Shown here: positions 34,224-43,548 of the stretch, one piece after another
Numbering within the stretch: position 1 is the stretch's first letter
Layout: each line of letters opens with the position of its first letter
Source: Bosea sp. BIWAKO-01
GTDB taxonomy: Bacteria > Pseudomonadota > Alphaproteobacteria > Rhizobiales > Beijerinckiaceae
Assembly (NCBI RefSeq): GCF_001748145.1
Contig: NZ_BCQA01000001.1
Coordinates: forward strand, 1,795,501-1,859,500
Direction of reading: 5' to 3'
DNA length: 64,000 nucleotides
The notes under the pieces: model-generated
What the model saw: only the letters and a program-made list of their open reading frames with translations
Database searches by the model: none
What the model was told of the DNA's origin: nothing
Position numbers and translations under genes: made by a program

Positions 34224-34316
34224 GACCTTCGAAATCTGAAGCGAAGGCGCCCTTCGCCGACCGCAAGCATCCTCATAAAATTCGCCTCCCCGTTTCCTCG
34301 CAGACCCGGAATCAGC

Positions 34317-34342
34317 CGCTCGAACATCAAGCTGTTCGAGCG
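34317..34342. terminator. Bidirectional stem-loop between convergent genes
   Basis: CGCTCGAACA and TGTTCGAGCG pair perfectly over 10 bp with a 6-base loop. It sits midway between the lipoprotein stop (34223) and the export-protein stop (34413), the expected place for a shared terminator. Confidence 0.55.
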
Positions 34343-34412
34343 AGAAAAGGGAGCGGGTGGGTGGACCTCACCCGAGGGCCGATGAGCGTCCTCTGCGCGA
34401 TCCTGCTGGCCG

Positions 34413-35687
34413 TTATTGCACGGCTGCAGCAGTGGCGCCCTCTCCGCGAAACACGGCCTCGATGACATCGCCCGGCTCCACCTCGGTGTCTTCGGTGGAG
34501 GGCAGGCGTTGCCATTGCTGGCCAGCTTTCCGGACGATGACGACCTCGGAGCGAAGGTCGTTGCCTGCAGCTGGCGTCGAACTCACATTGCCGAGGGGAC
34601 GGAGCTTTTCGCTGATCGCCTGAATTCTCACGCTGAGATCCGCCAAGCGTAGATTTGAGTCCCTCAGCTCGCGCAACAGAGTGATCCGCCGCTGATTGGC
34701 GACGCGCTCGAGTTGGCGACCATATTCTTCGACCTGCAGCCGCGTCCGCATCAACTGGGCAGTGGTTTCCAGGCGGCGCGATGACGACAGGAGCAGCGCG
34801 CGTCGGCTCTCGCTGATACGCTGACTGACCAGGGCGCCGCTTCCAAACAGCTTATTGACCCGCTCAAGCTCCTGGGAATCAGCCTGCACGCCCTTTTCCT
34901 CTTCCTGCTCGCGCTGGATCAGCACCGTGACCTGCTCGCCTGCCTCCCTTACAGCGCGCTCCAGGAAACTCCGCTCCTCGCGGAAATCGGCCAGCGAGAT
35001 CTTGAGCGATTCCGCCTCGCTCTGGGCAACGCCCGAGGCCACGATCGTGGGCAGGGGCGAACTCCTCGGCGGGCGCTGATCAAAGGTCTCCTGATCATCC
35101 AATTCAGCGCGCACGCGCAGAGCGTGGAAATATTCCTTCAGATACTCGGTCCAGAGCGAGTCATGATCGCGCCGCATGTCAACAGGGTCCGGGCCGAGCT
35201 GGCCGGCACGAGAGCGAAGCAGGCTGTATCCGCCAGCAACGGTAATGGCCTGCCGGACCGTCATGGTCGGCCGATAGGCCTGCTGGCCGGGGGTGAGCAC
35301 GTCGCCGGCGACATAGATCGGCCGGTATTCGGCGACCCAGGTGGTCACGTCGCCCGGCCTGACGACCTGGACCTGTTCGCGGCCATCTGGAGCGCGAAAT
35401 CGGAAGACCTTGGTCGGCATCAGGGCCTCCATCCGGCTCTGGAACTCCGCCGGGGTGAGGCCTGCGACGACTACCGAGCCGACGGCCGGCAATGCAATCG
35501 TGCCGTCGAGCTGGACCGTCGCCCGCTGACGCTGATCCGGCAATCCGGCCAGGGCCATCTCGATGGTATCGCCGGGGGCAAGCCGGTACGGCGCTCCGGC
35601 ATGGGCTCCGCCGCTCAGGCAGGCGGCCAGCAGGACGCCGGATGCGAGCCTGCCGAGGCTGGGACGCTTGACTGCAAACAGGGTCAT
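34413..35687 (-). CDS. Polysaccharide export protein (OPX/Wza-like) with coiled coil
   Basis: A 424-residue exported protein. After a signal peptide (LASGVLLAACLSGGAHA), YRLAPGDTIEMALAG begins the Poly_export domain (30-120), followed by an SLBB-like region (YRPIYVAGDVLTPGQQAY) near 130-180. The rest to about 390 is strongly helical with coiled-coil character, as in rhizobial OPX proteins that reach from outer membrane to periplasm. Start at 35687 lies one base after the preceding stop, with GAGG upstream. Last gene of the leftward exopolysaccharide arm; it likely forms the export channel for polymer made by the neighbouring genes. Confidence 0.85.
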   Translation of the reverse strand: MTLFAVKRPSLGRLASGVLLAACLSGGAHAGAPYRLAPGDTIEMALAGLPDQRQRATVQLDGTIALPAVGSVVVAGLTPAEFQSRMEALMPTKVFRFRAPDGREQVQVVRPGDVTTWVAEYRPIYVAGDVLTPGQQAYRPTMTVRQAITVAGGYSLLRSRAGQLGPDPVDMRRDHDSLWTEYLKEYFHALRVRAELDDQETFDQRPPRSSPLPTIVASGVAQSEAESLKISLADFREERSFLERAVREAGEQVTVLIQREQEEEKGVQADSQELERVNKLFGSGALVSQRISESRRALLLSSSRRLETTAQLMRTRLQVEEYGRQLERVANQRRITLLRELRDSNLRLADLSVRIQAISEKLRPLGNVSSTPAAGNDLRSEVVIVRKAGQQWQRLPSTEDTEVEPGDVIEAVFRGEGATAAAVQ

Positions 35688-35688
35688 T

Positions 35689-36954
35689 TCACTGGCCTCT
35701 CGCGTGCTGCCCGGCAGGGGCGACCTCGTCGGGCCAATCCAGGCGCGAGACGAAATCGAAGACGGGGCCGCCTGCCTGCCCCCAGTTGCTCGACCAGATG
35801 ATCTGCGACCCATCGGGCGACGGCGAAGCGTGGGTCTCACTCCAGTAGTCATGGGGCGCATTTCTGGTCTGGGCGATCCGCCGGAACTCGCCGCTGCCGT
35901 CGATCTTGAGTGCCAGGATTTCCTGCGCGAACGGCGCCCACGCCGCGTGGCGACCGACCTCGTCCGGCACCCCGGAATAGCTCAGGAAGACCCAGCCGGG
36001 CCGTCGCATCGCCAGGGAAGCGTGCTGAGCCTCGCCGTAGCGGGTCAAGGCGGTGACGACACCGTCATCGAGACGCCGCTTGATGACCTGGAACCTATCG
36101 GGAGGCGCCTTGCTGATGCCGACATAGACCTCGCGCCCGTCCGCATCGACCGTCATGTCACCATGACCGGGCCGGTGGTTCTCGGTCCAGCTCTGCACCA
36201 GAGCCCCTTCGAGCGTGAAAATGAAGGTCTGGTTGGTCTCGTCCGGCAAGCTCTGGAGACAATAGACATGCACGCCCAAGGGAGAGATGGAGCACGCATT
36301 GCTCTGGCCTGGGAGCTTGGCGAGCGCAATGTCGGGAAACTTCGTGCGGGTCGTCAGGTCGTAGGCGAAGGCAACGAGTGCCCCACTCTCCGAAAGTGCC
36401 CGCACGACGATCCGGCGACCGTCCCAGGATGGGTTTCCCTTGTAGGGGCCGAATTGAAGGTTGCGATGATGGTCCGCGGTGTAGACCACGCGCTCGAGAT
36501 TGGTTCGCGGCGCCCAGAACGAAACGGTTTGCCCCCCGACGCAGATCATCAGCTCCGGATTGCGCGGGTGCCATTCGCATTCGCCGCTCCGGGTGCGCCG
36601 GAAAAGCGGCGCATAGCTGCGGCCATCGAGAAAGCACAGCCCGTTGCAGCCATTGACGATGACGAGGAGGCTCTGATCCGCGTTCCAGGCCTGGGCGCTC
36701 GAATAGCGATGGCTGCAGTGGCCGGGGCCGCACACGATGCCCGAGCCCAGTGGCCCCGGCCGGGTCACCCGCGTGAATGCCACGCCGAAGGCCGGGTCCG
36801 ATGCGGGCTGCAGATATCCGGGCAGTGGCATGTCCACTGGCGCGACCAGCTGCGCGGCGGAGAGGTTGTCGGCTGCAGCCGCGGGCCAGAATGCCGGCAT
36901 GAGCGCGGCGGCCAGGAGTGCGCCAAGCCATGATCTCGGAAGAACCGGCTTCAT
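35689..36954 (-). CDS. Exported TolB-like beta-propeller protein in the exopolysaccharide locus
   Basis: A 421-residue protein with a Sec signal peptide (LGALLAAALMPAFWPAAAA) and repeated blade-like segments (WNADQSLLVIVNG, GNPSWDGRRIVVRAL, ASPSPDGSQIIWSS) typical of TolB/PD40 propellers. No catalytic residues are apparent. The ATG overlaps the stop of the dehydratase gene (ATGA). Periplasmic binding or modification of the polysaccharide is possible, but only location and fold can be inferred. Confidence 0.7.
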   Translation of the reverse strand: MKPVLPRSWLGALLAAALMPAFWPAAAADNLSAAQLVAPVDMPLPGYLQPASDPAFGVAFTRVTRPGPLGSGIVCGPGHCSHRYSSAQAWNADQSLLVIVNGCNGLCFLDGRSYAPLFRRTRSGECEWHPRNPELMICVGGQTVSFWAPRTNLERVVYTADHHRNLQFGPYKGNPSWDGRRIVVRALSESGALVAFAYDLTTRTKFPDIALAKLPGQSNACSISPLGVHVYCLQSLPDETNQTFIFTLEGALVQSWTENHRPGHGDMTVDADGREVYVGISKAPPDRFQVIKRRLDDGVVTALTRYGEAQHASLAMRRPGWVFLSYSGVPDEVGRHAAWAPFAQEILALKIDGSGEFRRIAQTRNAPHDYWSETHASPSPDGSQIIWSSNWGQAGGPVFDFVSRLDWPDEVAPAGQHARGQ

Positions 36955-37958
36955 GTGATGAAGTCCTTCTGGCGTCGAACCTGCCCCGCCGCCACGCGGG
37001 TGAGCCACCACGCGATCGTCCGTTCCAGGCCCTCGCGCAGACTCGTGCGCGGTCGCCAGCCGGTTTCGCGCTCGAAGCGGGAGCAGTCGGCCAGCAGTGC
37101 CCGCACCTCGGAATTGACCGGCCGCATCCGCGTCTCGTCGCGCAGAACCGGCTTCTGGCACGCGCTCAGCTCTCGGATCAGTTCGATCAGGTCCGCAACG
37201 GTCACCGCCCGCTGACTGCCCGCGTTATAGGCGTGTCCGTAATCGACCGCGACCGCGCTGCCCGCGGCCATGAACGCTGCGGCGGTGTCCTCGACGAAGG
37301 TCAGGTCCCTGATCGGCGTGGTGTCGCCCACCATGATGGCCGTGCAGGCCGGGTCGAGCGCCTGGCGAATGATGGTAGGGATGATTGCCCGCTCGCTTTG
37401 ACGCGGCCCAAACGTGTTGAAAGGCCTGAGCGTCACGACCGGAAGCCCGAAGGACCGCGCAAAGGCCTCCGCCATCATATCGGCGCCGATCTTGGACGCC
37501 GAATAGGGCGACTGGCCCTGGAGCGGATGGGTTTCGCTGATCGGCATGGTCAGCGCAGTGCCATAGACCTCGCTGGTCGAGGTGTGCACGATCCTCTCCG
37601 TGCCATGCTGGCGTGCCGCTTCGAGCACGTTCAGCGTCCCCAGCACGTTGGTCTCCACGTAGGACTGGGCGGCCAAGTAGGAATGGGGAATGGCGATCAG
37701 AGCGGCGAGGTGGAAAACGATCTCCTGGCCCTGCACGATTCGCCCGATGAACGCGGCGTCGCGAACGTCCCCCCGCACGAGATTCAGCTGATTGCGAGTG
37801 GCCTCGGGAACATCGTCGAGCCAGCCATGGCTGTCGAAGGAGTTGTAGAGGGCAAGGGCCGTGACCTTGGCGCCGTCGCGCACCAGCGCCTCGGTCAGAT
37901 GGGACCCGATGAAGCCGTCGGCTCCGGTCACCAGCACGCGCATGCCGCTGTAGCTCAT
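36951..37958 (-). CDS. NAD-dependent sugar-nucleotide 4,6-dehydratase/epimerase, LegB-like
   Basis: A 335-residue extended SDR enzyme. The Rossmann motif GADGFIGSH is near residues 11-19, HLAALIAIPHSY near 75-86, and the catalytic Tyr-Lys lies in SPYSASK. The closest style I recognise is LegB-type UDP-GlcNAc 4,6-dehydratase (STSEVYGTA...HPLQGQSPYSASKIGAD). With the DegT-family aminotransferase two genes upstream it would make an amino-deoxy sugar for the polysaccharide. GGGAG precedes the ATG. Start overlaps the sugar-transferase stop. Confidence 0.85.
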   Translation of the reverse strand: MSYSGMRVLVTGADGFIGSHLTEALVRDGAKVTALALYNSFDSHGWLDDVPEATRNQLNLVRGDVRDAAFIGRIVQGQEIVFHLAALIAIPHSYLAAQSYVETNVLGTLNVLEAARQHGTERIVHTSTSEVYGTALTMPISETHPLQGQSPYSASKIGADMMAEAFARSFGLPVVTLRPFNTFGPRQSERAIIPTIIRQALDPACTAIMVGDTTPIRDLTFVEDTAAAFMAAGSAVAVDYGHAYNAGSQRAVTVADLIELIRELSACQKPVLRDETRMRPVNSEVRALLADCSRFERETGWRPRTSLREGLERTIAWWLTRVAAGQVRRQKDFIT

Positions 37959-38695
37959 TGAGCTGCTCCCTCGGACTTGGTTGCTTCGCGGGTTTCGGCA
38001 ACACTTGGCCGGCCTGTCCGCTGAGCGGGCACGGCCTGCGACGGGACCCAGCCGAAGACGGCCAGCACGCCCCGCATGAGCCAACCAATGTCGCCGACGA
38101 CGCTGTGATGGGGGAAATAGGCGAGATCCAGCCGTGCCTTGGTCGGAAACAGCACATCCCGATAGAAGCGCGTCGGGTCCATGTCCGGCGGGTAGAGACT
38201 GCCTTCGTTGCGGAACAGAATCTGACTAGGCCCCAACAGACCTGGCTTGTGCTCCAGAACCTGTTCGAAACCATTCTGGAAGCAATCGGCAAAGGCCAGC
38301 GACTCGGGGCGCGGTCCGATAATGGCCATGTCGCCCCTCAGGACGTTCCAAAGCTGCGGCAGCTCATCGAGCTTGGTCGCGGCCAGAACGCGGCCGACGG
38401 GCGTCATCCGCCCGTCCTTGGCCATGGTCAGGGGACATCCCTCGGTGCCGCAGGTGGCTGCGAACTTACGGAACTTGTACATGCGAAAGGGCTGCCCGCC
38501 CTTTCCCAGGCGCGCCTGGGAGAAGAGGATTGGCCGACCGCCCTCCAGCCAGATGGCGCAGGCGATGACCAGCATGGGCAAGGCCAGGACCAGGGCGGCG
38601 GCAGATGCGACGAAGACGTCGAAGGCGCGACTCGCGACCGCGTTCATATCGACGCCCGCCGCAGAATGCCCGACACGGATCTGGCGGGGCATCAT
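37955..38695 (-). CDS. Undecaprenyl-phosphate sugar-1-phosphate transferase (priming enzyme)
   Basis: A 246-residue bacterial sugar transferase that begins repeat-unit assembly by moving a sugar-1-phosphate to undecaprenyl phosphate. One N-terminal hydrophobic segment (VFVASAAALVLALPMLVIAC) precedes the core: RMYKFRKF, then TKLDELPQLWNVLRGDMAIIGPRPE, the family hallmark. It is the short PglC/WcaJ-core type without the extra transmembrane helices. The start overlaps the aminotransferase stop (ATGA). The C-terminal 40 residues after GWVPSQAVPAQ are non-conserved. Confidence 0.9.
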   Translation of the reverse strand: MMPRQIRVGHSAAGVDMNAVASRAFDVFVASAAALVLALPMLVIACAIWLEGGRPILFSQARLGKGGQPFRMYKFRKFAATCGTEGCPLTMAKDGRMTPVGRVLAATKLDELPQLWNVLRGDMAIIGPRPESLAFADCFQNGFEQVLEHKPGLLGPSQILFRNEGSLYPPDMDPTRFYRDVLFPTKARLDLAYFPHHSVVGDIGWLMRGVLAVFGWVPSQAVPAQRTGRPSVAETREATKSEGAAQ

Positions 38696-39843
38696 GCGAC
38701 GGCCTTGACGACTGTTTCGGCCTGCACGGCACGCGCCAATGTGGCCACGACCAGTTCGACGGTTTCGGCTCCCATCCGCGGGTGGAGGGGCAAGGTCAGC
38801 TCACGCTGCGCGAAGTCTTCGGTCCGCGGCAGCTGCACGCCGGGGCAGAGCTCACGGTAAAGCGTCATGAGATGGACCGGAGGGTAGTGTATCGTCGTCT
38901 GAATGCCGTTCTCGCGCAGGTGATCGATGACCTCCTGCCGCACCACACCGGCCGGCAAGACAACCGGCATGATGTGGAACGTGGATAGCCGCGGCTGCTG
39001 GAAAGGTACCGTGACGGACGGGCAGCGTTCGGCAATGAGCTGCCGGTAATCGGCCACCAGGCGGCTCCTGACCTCGTTCCAGCCTGGCAGCTTCCGCAGC
39101 TGGACAAGACCGATGGCGGCCCGCATCTCGTCCATGCGGTAGTTGAAGCCAAGCATGGTGACATCATAGGTCGGCGTGCGCGCATTCAGGCGCTGGCGCG
39201 TTCCGCTGGTCATGCCGTGCCCCCGCGCCTGCCGGATCGTCTCGAGCAGGGCGGAATCGCGGGCGATGATCGCGCCGCCCTCGGCAGTGGTCATGTTCTT
39301 GTTGCCGTAGAAGCTGAACGCAGCCGCTTCGCCGAAGGTCCCGACCTGCTTTAACCCGGGCGCATGTGCAGCGTCCTCGAGCAGCAGCAGCCCTTTCCGG
39401 CGAGCGAAGTTCTGCCAGGCCTCACGATCGGCGAGATAGCCGGCGAAATGAACGAGAATGACGGCCTTGGTCCGCGCGGTGCAGCGGGCCTCGGCGTCGG
39501 CCAACGACATCAGCGGGACGTCGGCCGACTCGATATCGACGAAGACGGGCGTCGCGCCGACATAGACCACGCAATTGGCGGTGGCGACGAAGGTCAGGGC
39601 GGGAACCAGGACCTCGTCGCCTGGCCCCAGCCCCAAGGCATGCAGAATGAGGTGGAGGGCCGCTGTACAGGAATTGACCGCGACGGAATCCTCGACGCCA
39701 TGGACTTCGGCAAAGGCCCGCTCGAAAGCTCTGACCCGGTCCCCCATGGTCAGCCAGCCACTGTCGATGACCTCTGCAAGGGCAGTCTTCTCTTCGGGAC
39801 CCAGGATGGGCTCGGCAACCAGCAACATGGAAGGCTCCATCAC
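38692..39843 (-). CDS. DegT/DnrJ/EryC1-family sugar aminotransferase
   Basis: A 383-residue PLP enzyme adding an amino group to a keto-sugar nucleotide. The PLP-binding Lys is in FYGNKNMTTAEGG. EDAAHAPG supplies the cofactor-ring aspartate, and GFNYRMDEMRAAIGLVQL is the usual substrate region. Length is normal. It fits directly downstream of the 4,6-dehydratase reaction in the same operon. Sugar identity is not readable. Two adjacent ATG codons begin the frame. Confidence 0.9.
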   Translation of the reverse strand: MMEPSMLLVAEPILGPEEKTALAEVIDSGWLTMGDRVRAFERAFAEVHGVEDSVAVNSCTAALHLILHALGLGPGDEVLVPALTFVATANCVVYVGATPVFVDIESADVPLMSLADAEARCTARTKAVILVHFAGYLADREAWQNFARRKGLLLLEDAAHAPGLKQVGTFGEAAAFSFYGNKNMTTAEGGAIIARDSALLETIRQARGHGMTSGTRQRLNARTPTYDVTMLGFNYRMDEMRAAIGLVQLRKLPGWNEVRSRLVADYRQLIAERCPSVTVPFQQPRLSTFHIMPVVLPAGVVRQEVIDHLRENGIQTTIHYPPVHLMTLYRELCPGVQLPRTEDFAQRELTLPLHPRMGAETVELVVATLARAVQAETVVKAVA

Positions 39844-39894
39844 GCGTGGCGGACAAGTCGCCGGCGCCGAGCGGCGCCGGCCGGACGGGCGTCG

Positions 39895-40614
39895 TCAGGC
39901 CGCGACAGGGTGCTCGATCACTACCGACTGCTCGTCCCAGGCGACGTCCTGCGCCTTGTGGAAGTCGTCGACGCGGCCGATGTCGAGCCACACACCCTCG
40001 TGCTTGAAGACGTGCACGGGCGTGCCAGTTTCCAGCATCTGGAACATCAAGTCGTCGAACCCGAAGGGTACTCCCGACGGAATGAACTCGAATACCGACG
40101 GATCCATGCAGTACAGGCCCATGCTCACCAGATGCGGTAGCGCCGGCTTTTCGCGGAAGGTCTTGACCTCGCCATCAACCTCGTCGATCACGCCGAAATC
40201 CATCTTGATCGTCCGTGTGGTCGTAGCAATGGTGACCGGCCCCGGATGGCGCCGATGGAAGCTGGCAAACTGGCTGAGGCTGATATCGGTGAGCACATCG
40301 CCGTTGAGCACGAGGAATGTGCTGTCGAGCTGGTCCCGCAGCAGCGAAAGCGGGCCGATCGTACCGAGCGGCTCGACTTCCTGGGTGTAGGTGATCTTCA
40401 TGTTCCACTGCGCGCCGTCTCCGCAGAAACTGCGAATGAGATGGCCGAGATATCCGGTCGTGACGAAAACCTCCTGGATGCCATTCCGGCGGAGCCACTT
40501 GAGCAGCAGCTCCAGGACCGGCCTCGATCCGATAGGCATCAGCGGCTTCGGCAGGACCGAAGTGTAGGGGCGCAGACGGGTGCCCTTGCCGCCGCATTGG
40601 ATCACAGCCTTCAT
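39895..40614 (-). CDS. Sugar-1-phosphate nucleotidyltransferase
   Basis: A 239-residue NTP transferase that activates a sugar-1-phosphate. The signature GGKGTRLRPYTSVLPKPLMP is near residues 8-27, LVLNGDVLTD provides the metal-binding Asp near 104, and FREKP and GVWLDIGRVDDF are later family motifs. AGGAGG lies ahead of the ATG at 40614. First gene of the leftward biosynthetic operon; a 50-bp gap separates it from the aminotransferase. Nucleotide and sugar specificity (glucose, mannose or similar) cannot be told. Confidence 0.9.
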   Translation of the reverse strand: MKAVIQCGGKGTRLRPYTSVLPKPLMPIGSRPVLELLLKWLRRNGIQEVFVTTGYLGHLIRSFCGDGAQWNMKITYTQEVEPLGTIGPLSLLRDQLDSTFLVLNGDVLTDISLSQFASFHRRHPGPVTIATTTRTIKMDFGVIDEVDGEVKTFREKPALPHLVSMGLYCMDPSVFEFIPSGVPFGFDDLMFQMLETGTPVHVFKHEGVWLDIGRVDDFHKAQDVAWDEQSVVIEHPVAA

Positions 40615-41283
40615 CCGAGCCTCCTATAAGTGGTCTGCGGCTGCGTGCCGCTCCGGCTTGCTACGTGTGGCGCCGGGCATGACAGCGGTGGAGCGGTGTC
40701 GGAGTGCCCGAAACGTCACGGCACAAGGCACCGGTTGGATCACCACGCACAGAGTTCACCCGGTCATCTGGGAGAGGATGCTATGAGCGCCGTAACCCAC
40801 TGTCTTCGTTCGTTTGCATGATGGAGGCGGGGCATGCCGCCATCGGCTCTTCTGCCTCAGGGCCCGGCGCCGCGTATTTCCCGCGATAGCCTTCACTCCC
40901 GGCCCGCGCGCCTCCTGATCCCGCCTCTCCTGAGAAGCCGGCTGGCCGGGTCCGATACAGTTCCAGACGGCCCCTTCGACGGGAGGACGACCGATGCTGC
41001 GTGTCTCTGGAGGTTGTGCGATACGGGCTACGGACGCACGCTGATCGCAACCTGCGCAGCGGCTGCCCTCGTCCTGCACAGTCCACCTGGCGCTGGGAGA
41101 TACCAGGCTCTCACGGGCGACAGCCCGGGTTGCAGCCGATGATCGCGGTCGCCTTCCGCCCCTGCCGGCAACTTGAGTCACTCCACCCAATGCCTGTCCC
41201 CGCCTCGACGCCGGATCGTGAGCATCAGCCCGTGAAATGGATTGCAGTTCTCGGAAAAGCTGTCGCAATCGCAGCAAGTTGAG
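40615..41283. other. Intergenic region, no gene recognised
   Basis: About 670 bases between the nucleotidyltransferase start and the kinase-like pseudogene. Frames on both strands have out-of-frame composition (Arg/Pro/Ser-rich) and no motif. It must contain the promoter of the leftward operon near 40620-40700. It may include decayed coding sequence. Confidence 0.4.
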
Positions 41284-42045
41284 TCATCGGGCCAGAAACG
41301 GGATCCGGTCGGATGCTCTAATCGAGAGCGCCGCATAGCCGCCTGCGGGCTCCTCCGCAACGGCTCGCGATGGGCGCATCCTGGCGAGAACTGCGGCGGC
41401 GATCCGATCGATCGACAGATTCCGGCTTGGGGCATCGATGCTGCTGACCCGGATCATCGGGAGCCCCCGCGCGCCGACCAGGCCCGAGATCAGATCAACA
41501 TGGTCCACGTGGTCCAGGCTGCCTTGCAAGCCGATCTCGAGGTAGCGCTGAAGCGGGCCGATCTTCTGCCGACGATCCCGAAGGCGCGCCCCCAGAACGG
41601 GTCGTGGCGACTCGAAGCGGATGAGCAGGTCCGGCTTCGGCAGGCAGTCGAGCGCGCGTCCGATGAGGTCGCGCTCAAGTATACCGCTGAGCAGAACGAG
41701 CGAGGCCACCGCCTGGACCATGCCCTGATCGAAGATCGTGATCGCATCCGAGGAATGCGCCGCAGTCCATTCGCGACGGAGCAGCGCCGGGTGCCAATGC
41801 AGGCGAACGCCCCAGAGCCGATCCTTCGGTGGCAGGATCCTGAAGAGATCCGCGACGCCGTTGGCCGGACCAGCGGAGTTGAGCAATCGGGCGCTGGCGA
41901 GGCATTTGAGGACAACGCGCCTCAGCGGGTGAGCCCGCACACCGATCCGGGGGGCACGACATAGCCAGACCTCGTAGATGGGCTGTCAGGGCCGACGCCA
42001 TCGTCGTCTTTCCCGCCCCGGACGGCCGAACATCTCGAGGATCAT
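41284..42045 (-). pseudogene. P-loop kinase-like protein, frameshifted
   Basis: From an ATG at 42045 (GAGG upstream) the frame reads MILEMFGRPG and then loses phase: one extra G in the GGGG run near 42015 would restore a Walker A, GAGKTTMASALTAHL. A second phase change follows, since YEVWLCRAPRIGVRAHPLRR lies in a third frame that continues as 218 good residues (DAITIFDQGMVQAVASLVLL; LPKPDLLIRFESP) to 41284. This resembles thymidylate-kinase-like proteins of polysaccharide loci. Two shifts, and probably a short deletion, make a functional product unlikely unless the sequence has errors. Confidence 0.6.
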
Positions 42046-42177
42046 TACAAGCCTCTTCCTCTTGCCTTGACGCCCGGAGCCGCGACCTGACTTCGGAAAA
42101 TTAGGCCGAACAGAGGGATGTTGATCTCCATGCCTAGAAAACCGCCAGGAGCCCAATCTATTCAAATCGAAGAGGAT

Positions 42178-42975
42178 CTATATCCACTCCCTAAACAATA
42201 TCCCATCGCTCTCTATCGTCTTTCGGATATTAGATTCCGCCATTACTTTGATTTCTCGCTCGAGGCGCTTCATGTAAAAGGAATGGAACTCTATATATGT
42301 CGCGTATAATTCTCTATGAGCTCCTGTATTTATCATATCAAACAGTATTTGATATTCCGAACCATCGACATCAAGCTTTAGAATGACGACATCATACAGA
42401 GCTTTCTTTGCCATGATGAGATTCGACAGCGAGAATGTCTCTACGACGTCAGAATCCGCATCCCGTGCATCATACAGGCTGCTGTTGTGCTCGGGAACGA
42501 TCGATCGCCTTTCATAGGTAGGTTGGCGTCGATCCGACGGAGGCCCAAACAACGTGGTAAAGCCCTCCCGGACGCTCGCCGCCTTACCGATGATCTCGAT
42601 ATTCGCGCTCGAACTCGCCTGCAGGGCCTGAAGATATGGCAGACAACTCTTGTTGGGCTCTATCATGATGAAATCGAAATACTCTTCGGTATAGTACCGA
42701 CTGAATACGCTATATCCCTGCCCGACATTTGATCCGCAATCGATGAAAAGCCCTCGCCCACAGGAGCCGCTCTTTATCTTGGCGATAGCGCGCTTGGCGT
42801 CAGCGGACACGGCAATCCGCACGCGCGTTGATCGAACCGGCGAGCTCAGCGATAGCGCGGGCAATTCCAGAAGCCGGAGCGTACCCTCGTCCTGCAAGAC
42901 GTCGGCTGACTGCTGAAGCCTCGCCGAGTGTCTGGCACTGAGACGTCCGGCTGTCCCCATTGCGGCGTTAGTCAT
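42178..42975 (-). CDS. FkbM-family methyltransferase
   Basis: A 265-residue SAM-dependent methyltransferase. GLFIDCGSNVGQGYSVFSRY is motif I, FIMIEPNKSCLPYL follows, and VILKLDVDGSEYQIL is the FkbM hallmark. Likely O-methylates a sugar or other exopolysaccharide component. Start at 42975 is chosen for its strong GGAGGT site; an in-frame ATG 72 codons upstream has no site and adds non-conserved sequence. The 3' half is clearly AT-richer than the rest of the locus, suggesting separate acquisition. Confidence 0.82.
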   Translation of the reverse strand: MTNAAMGTAGRLSARHSARLQQSADVLQDEGTLRLLELPALSLSSPVRSTRVRIAVSADAKRAIAKIKSGSCGRGLFIDCGSNVGQGYSVFSRYYTEEYFDFIMIEPNKSCLPYLQALQASSSANIEIIGKAASVREGFTTLFGPPSDRRQPTYERRSIVPEHNSSLYDARDADSDVVETFSLSNLIMAKKALYDVVILKLDVDGSEYQILFDMINTGAHRELYATYIEFHSFYMKRLEREIKVMAESNIRKTIESDGILFREWI

Positions 42976-43548
42976 TCCTACCTCCATGACTGCAATACGC
43001 CTTGAGCGATGTGCGGCCTTACCCGCCACGCGCCGACCCATTCCTATCCAAGTATCCATCCACCCAGATCGACGAAGCTTCGCTCCAAGCGTCTCGTCGA
43101 GCTCCGGCGCCAATCGACTTCTGCCTGTGGCCCCGAGCACATCATGGCTGCGCAGTCTCGCGAAGCAGCGGGTCAGGCTGTTACGGGACACTATGGAGAC
43201 GCCTTGTGAGCATCATCGTCCATTCGAAGGATACTGCGGATGCCCGGCGTGCCGAAAGGCCATCGGGAATGCCAGCCGATCGCTGGAAAGATCACGCCTT
43301 CGCCTGCAATCCGCCTGGAATGCCATTGGCCCCATCAGACCACTCTCGCGTCGGAGCAGGGCAGGCAACAGGCTGGCGCACCCGCAAGGGAGTAGCGGCC
43401 GTCTCCTCACCTGTCTTTACGATGTGAGGAGACGCGATGCAGAGCTTCCGCTCGCTGAACGGCCCACATCGCCGCGATGTCTTGGCTCCGCACCGCAACC
43501 GATGTCCCCGTTCGGAGTCAAAAGCACCAATCCGCCTCGCCGAACGTG
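42976..43548. other. Intergenic region, no gene recognised
   Basis: About 570 bases between the FkbM gene and the VanZ-like gene, both leftward. Open frames on both strands lack motifs and ribosome sites. The promoter of the FkbM gene should be near 42980-43050. Confidence 0.4.

Noticed and set aside
35563..37961. Two long rightward frames opposite the beta-propeller and dehydratase genes
   Set aside because: The genes on the other strand have signal peptides, Rossmann and SDR motifs and overlapping starts; these frames have none.
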